64,000 nt of DNA from Phorcus lineatus (taxonomy: Eukaryota; Mollusca; Gastropoda; Trochida; Trochidae), in the NCBI GenBank assembly GCA_921293015.1, contig OV121081.1, positions 45,223,877 to 45,287,876 on the forward strand. Reading direction: 5' to 3'. Position 1 is the stretch's first letter; each line of letters opens with the position of its first letter. Position numbers and translations under genes: made by a program. Under the pieces are notes generated by a model, which was not told the origin of the DNA, did not search any database, and saw nothing but the letters and a program-made list of their open reading frames with translations. Below are positions 58,691 through 64,000 of the stretch, one piece after another.

Positions 58691-61600
58691 TCTTGTTAAC
58701 CTTCTCATTTCATTTCAATCATTCAGATCAAAAGGATTTTTGGTCAATGTTTACATTTTGATAGGGGAACGTTGGAATTATGATAACTTAGTTATCTGAA
58801 ATTATCTGCTCACCATCTTGGTTACGTTTTCATAACAGTCAAAGGCATCAATTAAATCGACTAATATAGACCTTATATACAGCCCTATACTATACTGACA
58901 CAAATGCAAGCATATTGAAAAATTATAACATATTCACAAGTTTAATATCAGCCAAATATTTCATATTTTCAGTTGATGTTCTGTATGCAACCTCACAAAA
59001 GATATCATGAGTGTGAACCAAAACAGGCCACTGCAGCTGTCAATTATTCAGGAATAATCAGTGGAGATAATATACCACGTTAAAATAAACATGACAAATA
59101 CTTCTTAATTGATGTTGAAATATTTTAAAACTTAAGAAGTTCCATACGCCATTTCATTCAATAAAGTATGCATCCTGATAAGACTTTTCCAGCTTCTTTT
59201 ATCAATTTGATACTTTTAAAGTGCGAGCATAGATTTCTCGTTCTGATACCAAACATGACTTTTTCAATTATTATTATTATCAATCTGATAAAGTCCTAAC
59301 ATAGATTTCTCGTTCACCGTATGGCGTTGTCAACATTAAAAAATAGGTAATATATTTTGGTTTTACATTGGTATCGTGATGGATTTATCTGCTTAGCCTA
59401 AAGTCGGAGTTAAATGTTATTGAGGTAATTGTTGAATTTAAATTACCGTTTAAACTATTTAAATGATTGCAACCAAACATTATTTTAATGTAACAAAGCA
59501 ACAACTCAATTTTAAGTCTGATAAATCGACACTAATCTATCATAGATAGATACATGCTGTCCTATCGCTACTTGTCAATAGTTTGGGGAAAGCCATCAAT
59601 GTCTCAAAAGCTACGCAAATAGTTTGTTATAACTCGACAACAGTCATCAATCAGTATGCTTTGGGGCTTGCTTTGCTCACGCATTTGCAGAATGGTGCCT
59701 GTTGTGGATTGGGTATCTTGACGGTGAAAATTAAAAAAATTAAATGAAGTTTGTTTTGCATATGAAATAAAATTTGTTGCCTGTCGTGGATTGGAAAACT
59801 CCAGTGGTTTTTCTTTAGTCAAAAACTAGAATCTATACGGAATATAGGAATACTAATTCAGCTTCTTTCAGCTAAAAAATAAGTTATGCAATCGGCATTT
59901 TATTTTGAAACCATGGTATTATAATATAATTGTTTTGTTACCTAAAAACAAATTATGGTATACCAGGAGAGTGGGTTGAAAATTATTCTAGAGTTGATTT
60001 AAAATATGAAATACACATTTAAAAAGTACTACTGAGTAACATCGCTTAATAGGATTTAATTTTCGTGTTAAAAGTACACACAAATACACACAAGAGTTAC
60101 AACTACTTATAATACTACTCTTAGTAAACATAATTTAAAACAATGACATACATTAACTGAAGAGCAGTGAAAATAAAAAATATTACAGATCAGAGTTATA
60201 AATCATGAGTTTTTGCAACGGAAAAATAATATGTCGTAAAAATAACCATATATATCTCAAAACTCCCACAATGACCTTCAAAGATACATTTAAATACCAA
60301 GATTATGGTTCTATGACTAGTAGAACAAGATATATGATTGTATCCGTCTTGCATGTGTCATTTCAGGAAATCTGTGGCCGAAGGGCCCCGAGTACCCATG
60401 AAAGTATGTAAAAGTGATATGTTCCATCAAAGTTCATACTCTGTTACCACTCAGATTGGATTGATAAACATGTTAAGGATTAAAAAAATTCGTTCTGGAG
60501 GGTGCATGGGGACCCCTGTTGGCCGATGGACTTATGTAAAAGCGATGTTAACTTGTTAACAAGAAGAAGTGTGAAATCAATTTGTTTTTCTTCTTTTGGT
60601 CTTACATGTATGTGTCTTGAAAAGGCTGTTCAACACATTACAAAACGAATTATTTGTCGCCCTTACGTATGCATCACCAAAATAGCCTCATGGTCTAAAG
60701 CATTAAATAATCCATTGAATCTATCGGGAAAATTCGTACCTATCTTAAACGTCAACAGGATACATTAAGTTGAATAACATTATCTTTATGTATTAAAGAT
60801 GGAGTAGTAATTTCAAAGTATTAGTTACCAGAAATGAAATCAAAGGCAAAATATTTAAATTTCTAAATATACTTTTATACATGTCTAAATATTTTCTTAC
60901 TGAGTTGATATTATTGCAGACATATGCAAACTCCTTTTATTTTCTCTACTTTAATCTCTGAATGTTATGTCATCTGTTATTAGGGTCAGCAGACATAAAG
61001 AAGATCTCACAAAGTACAAGTTATGTTTATACTAAAGTACTCAATAATATACAAAATTATTCATTGAAATTAAAGGACATCAACTTTAAATGGTTGATGA
61101 AAGTTAACAGAAATGACATAGAACATAGTTATACAGATTGTTCTCATGAGGTTTCATGTTAGGCTCATCAACCTTCCCATTAAGTCGGTGCACATGAACT
61201 GAAAGACAACACACTGCTTCTCTATTTTCCTGAACGTATAATCATGATGAATGTCTAGACATTACTGTAAAACTGCCGATATTACTACTCCAGTAAGTAA
61301 AATTAGGTGTTAAGGATTAAAAATTTTATTCTATAAAAGTTTTCTTTTGGGTCGTCTCTATGTTTCTCAACATTCCTGAAATATCATATTCAATAAAAGT
61401 GTCGTTAATCGGGAAGTTGTCCAGTAGTCATTTTCTCATCAGACAGAGGAGGGAATCTCGGCTTTCCTGGTTTTATCACCTAATCGCACAAGGATGAGGA
61501 ATAGTCGTCCAGGCTCAATGTCAGACACTGTCACACTGATCTAGATTTACCATGTCACCCCGGAACTAACTTCATACTTCATACATGATCCGTTATTGTC

Positions 61601-63502
61601 TATTCATTGCAAGTGTTACTTGAATATAGCACCTCCAGTATGTTCTATCCTGTATCTCTTGGTCTGATAGTATTTGTATCAAAAAGCGATTTTAACAGGA
61701 ATATTTACTACTGTACAACTGATCAGGTTACAATCGTAGTAGTAACTCTTTGGTACGTTAAAGAACGGACTTACCCTAACCTCTTGAAATATCGGTCACC
61801 CAGGGACAGCGGCACATAATGCGCACATGATTAGGACCGTAATAGTTCAGTCGAGAACAAACCTGAAACGAGTTGAGGGCTAGTTCTTGTGATAAAAGAT
61901 GTTTCCTGGCGCGAAAATATGCTATGTAACTTTGTTTATCGCTTTCATTTGACATATATATTGGGTTTTCATTTATTTCAATATAAGAATTTTGTCCGAA
62001 TGTGCCAGTGCTGACAGCTAAATACAACAAAGCTAACCAATATGTCCATCCATATCTATAGGTTAACTACTCTCTGATTTAATTACAATCACACTACATA
62101 TTTCAATGCTTTCATGTAATATTGATTTGCAACTGCCACTGCCATGTGACATTCGTATCCTAAATCTACATGATATCTATATTAACTTGATACTTTTTAG
62201 ACTGTTCTATTTAAACCAAATGGGAAAGGCTTCTATAAAGTTCTAGTTCTGATCTTTATATCAAAGTCACAACTTTCACATTTTACTTTTGTCAGCGAAG
62301 TATCTCAATTGATTATATTCATTTGTCGAAAAAAGCTCCTCTTGACATATGGACAAAAGAAAAAGAATTCAGGTTAAGCCCAGGATCTCTACAAAAGTCT
62401 CTTAAAAAGGTTCTGCTTGTATATTTGTATATATTGTTTATGAATGTACCTATATTTGCTCCAGGAGTAGAATTGTCCACTGTATCAGGCATACAATATT
62501 GTAGCATATGTTTCGAGACATTACATATAAATGAGTCCGTTTAGATGAAGACATAAATTCTAAATTTCGGAAAAAGGTTTTGCTACGATTTATTTTCAGG
62601 TCTTCTTAATGTGAATCTTATGGACCTAATAAATGAAATAGCTTAAATGAATTTTGAGGAAAAGAATGTCCTATCAGTAGAATACAAAATCATTCGTAAA
62701 TTCAGAATGTTAAATGATGCAGTCTATAACGCAGCTACCTAAAACATGGCTTCATCAAGCACTTTTGAAAATCATCAGAAACAGTAAGGATGTGTAGAAA
62801 TCATGATTACATTTGAATTGATGTGAAGTTTCTTGCGTTCTGTTATATTCATACTTCATGTAAAAAATTACCGTGTTTCCCTTAGTAGTGATATTATTTC
62901 AATGCTAAAGGAAATACTCAATCATGCATAAGTGTTTTAAATTAAATTTCATGTTGGTTTATATTTTTTACATACGATCATGTTTTCATACATAGTTTTA
63001 ACTTGATTAAACAATGATTTTATTGCAAAAAAGAATTATTTGCTAACATTTGCAACAACAAATAACCCAAGAATAATAGATTATGATTTTTAAAAAGAAT
63101 TTCACAATGCTTCAGTCTTAATATATAATCATTTTCTCAAGTTTTGACGGATTTCACCACAAAAACTCAAAATTAATCACACATGCAAATTAAATATGAA
63201 ATCAAGACGTTAACATAAATCATCAATATGATGTATCAAATGTTCCTATCATGTATAATGAATCATAGTTAGGATATGTTTATCATTTATTACACCTAAA
63301 TACGGATATTACATTTCAATACAAAACAGAACTCCTCATGTAAAGACTTCCTGGTGTCAAGACAAAGATTACGCAACAGTCAGTTACAGGTTTACATACG
63401 GTTGATTTATTATTTTACGGAACAATAATCCATAAACAAACTGTTTAAAACGTATAGTTTGATCCCCGTTTGGACTTTAAACATGTAATGAATGACGAAA
63501 TA
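58691..63502. other. 4.8 kb without a recognised gene
   Basis: AT-rich. Frames at 59604-59822 (minus), 60205-60768, 61607 and 62319-62544 show no motif. A diverged tandem pair occurs at 59200-59320. GC-richer phrases around 60375-60400 and 60500-60535 have no clear identity. Confidence 0.4.
59200..59320. repeat. Diverged tandem pair
   Basis: TATCAATTTGATA ... GAGCATAGATTTCTCGTTC and TATCAATCTGATAA ... AACATAGATTTCTCGTTC, about 73 bases apart, separated by an ATT run. They share CATAGATTTCTCGTTC. Confidence 0.75.
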
Positions 63503-63507
63503 GTTAC

Positions 63508-63530
63508 ATATATATATATATATATATATT
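63508..63530. repeat. (TA)n microsatellite
   Basis: About 22 bases of TA. Confidence 0.95.
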
Positions 63531-63802
63531 TAGTGATTGTTTCCAAATGGTAATTGTGTTAGTGATGATTATATAAGATGATATAAATGTTTTCAATTTC
63601 ATCATAACAAATTCATAAAAAAATTTCTTAACATGGTCGTTGGTATGTCAATATAATTTTTTGACAGTAATATTTTGAGTTCATGTAGTTGTCTAGCTGG
63701 TTTAATTATTTTAATGATATCACAAATAAATTGGAAACATTTTTCCTTTAGTGTTACTAACCACGATAAAAATAACTATCAATTTACTGACTTACTATCC
63801 AA

Positions 63803-64000
63803 ATTTACTAGTGTAACAATAGAAAAACAAGAAAACTATCTGAGTATTCATCGTGTGTAGACATTGTGATATTATCTACTGACCTGAAAGAGTGAGTGTT
63901 GTCAGGGCATATGAATGAATTGAGGATTAGGTCTCATAACAACTGGCTCTTTAAACTGTGTAGGAAATCCCACCAGACTAGAAGAAAATCCTTAGTAATT
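63803..64000 (+). repeat. Dispersed module d, copy d2 (runs off the window)
   Basis: TTTACTAGTGTAACAA, ATCGTGTGTAGACAT, GTGTTGTCAGGGCAT, GAGGATTAGGTCTCATAA, AAATCCCACCAGACTA, GAAGAAAATC. It is the counterpart of 34925-35140 and is cut by the window edge. Confidence 0.7.

Overview
The window looks like non-coding DNA from the nuclear genome of a metazoan, most likely a mollusc. It is very AT-rich, has no dense open reading frames, and is littered with microsatellites and decayed transposable elements. The mollusc suggestion rests on a tRNA-derived SINE ending in a GTGA tail and on the mix of Tc1-like and L1/Tx1-like elements. It is an inference, not proof. No host protein gene, rRNA or stand-alone tRNA gene can be supported. 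Every protein-coding stretch I recognise belongs to a mobile element.

Layout. 367-3051: a minus-strand L1-type LINE with both ends, a 17-bp target-site duplication, a frameshifted ORF1 and the tail of ORF2. Its endonuclease/RT core is gone, and a fold-back DNA element lies where that core should be. 4922-6205: a dead Tc1/mariner element (minus). 7306-7957: a 147-bp hairpin followed by a 47-codon reading frame (minus). 13450-13770: a retroposon tail ending in (ATT)n. 18804-20340: a complete Tc1 element with an intact 335-residue DD34E transposase, the only apparently functional gene here. 22260-22790: a repeat framed by ATT runs. 24838-24992: a second, inverted copy of the fold-back family. 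31993-32310 and 48550-48838: two copies of a tRNA-derived SINE in opposite orientation. 37643-38111: a 5'-truncated L1-type LINE end with poly(A). 43512-44890: a dead Tc1 element sharing its terminal repeat with the intact one. 57307-57545: the last codons of a CR1/L2/Jockey-type LINE. 57735-58015: a MITE with long terminal inverted repeats.

Under the transposons lies a second layer. Several unannotated non-coding modules recur within the window, some in the same order. Module S has five copies (12.6k inverted, 27.6k, 29.4k, 39.3k, 52.4k). Modules S, m2 and b are collinear in two blocks (39.2-41.5k and 52.3-54.5k), with a third m2 at 58.5k. Module c recurs at 50.9k and 55.2k, and module d at 35.0k and 63.9k. 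They have no terminal repeats or coding capacity that I can see. They may be old local duplications, an undescribed repeat family, or duplicated regulatory or ncRNA sequence. This is the most interesting open question in the window.

The genes do not form a pathway. The intact Tc1 transposase could in principle act on the ends of the dead 43.5-kb copy, because both begin with the same ACTCACGGGCAAAA head. All similarity statements come from reading the sequence by eye. No alignment or database search was run.
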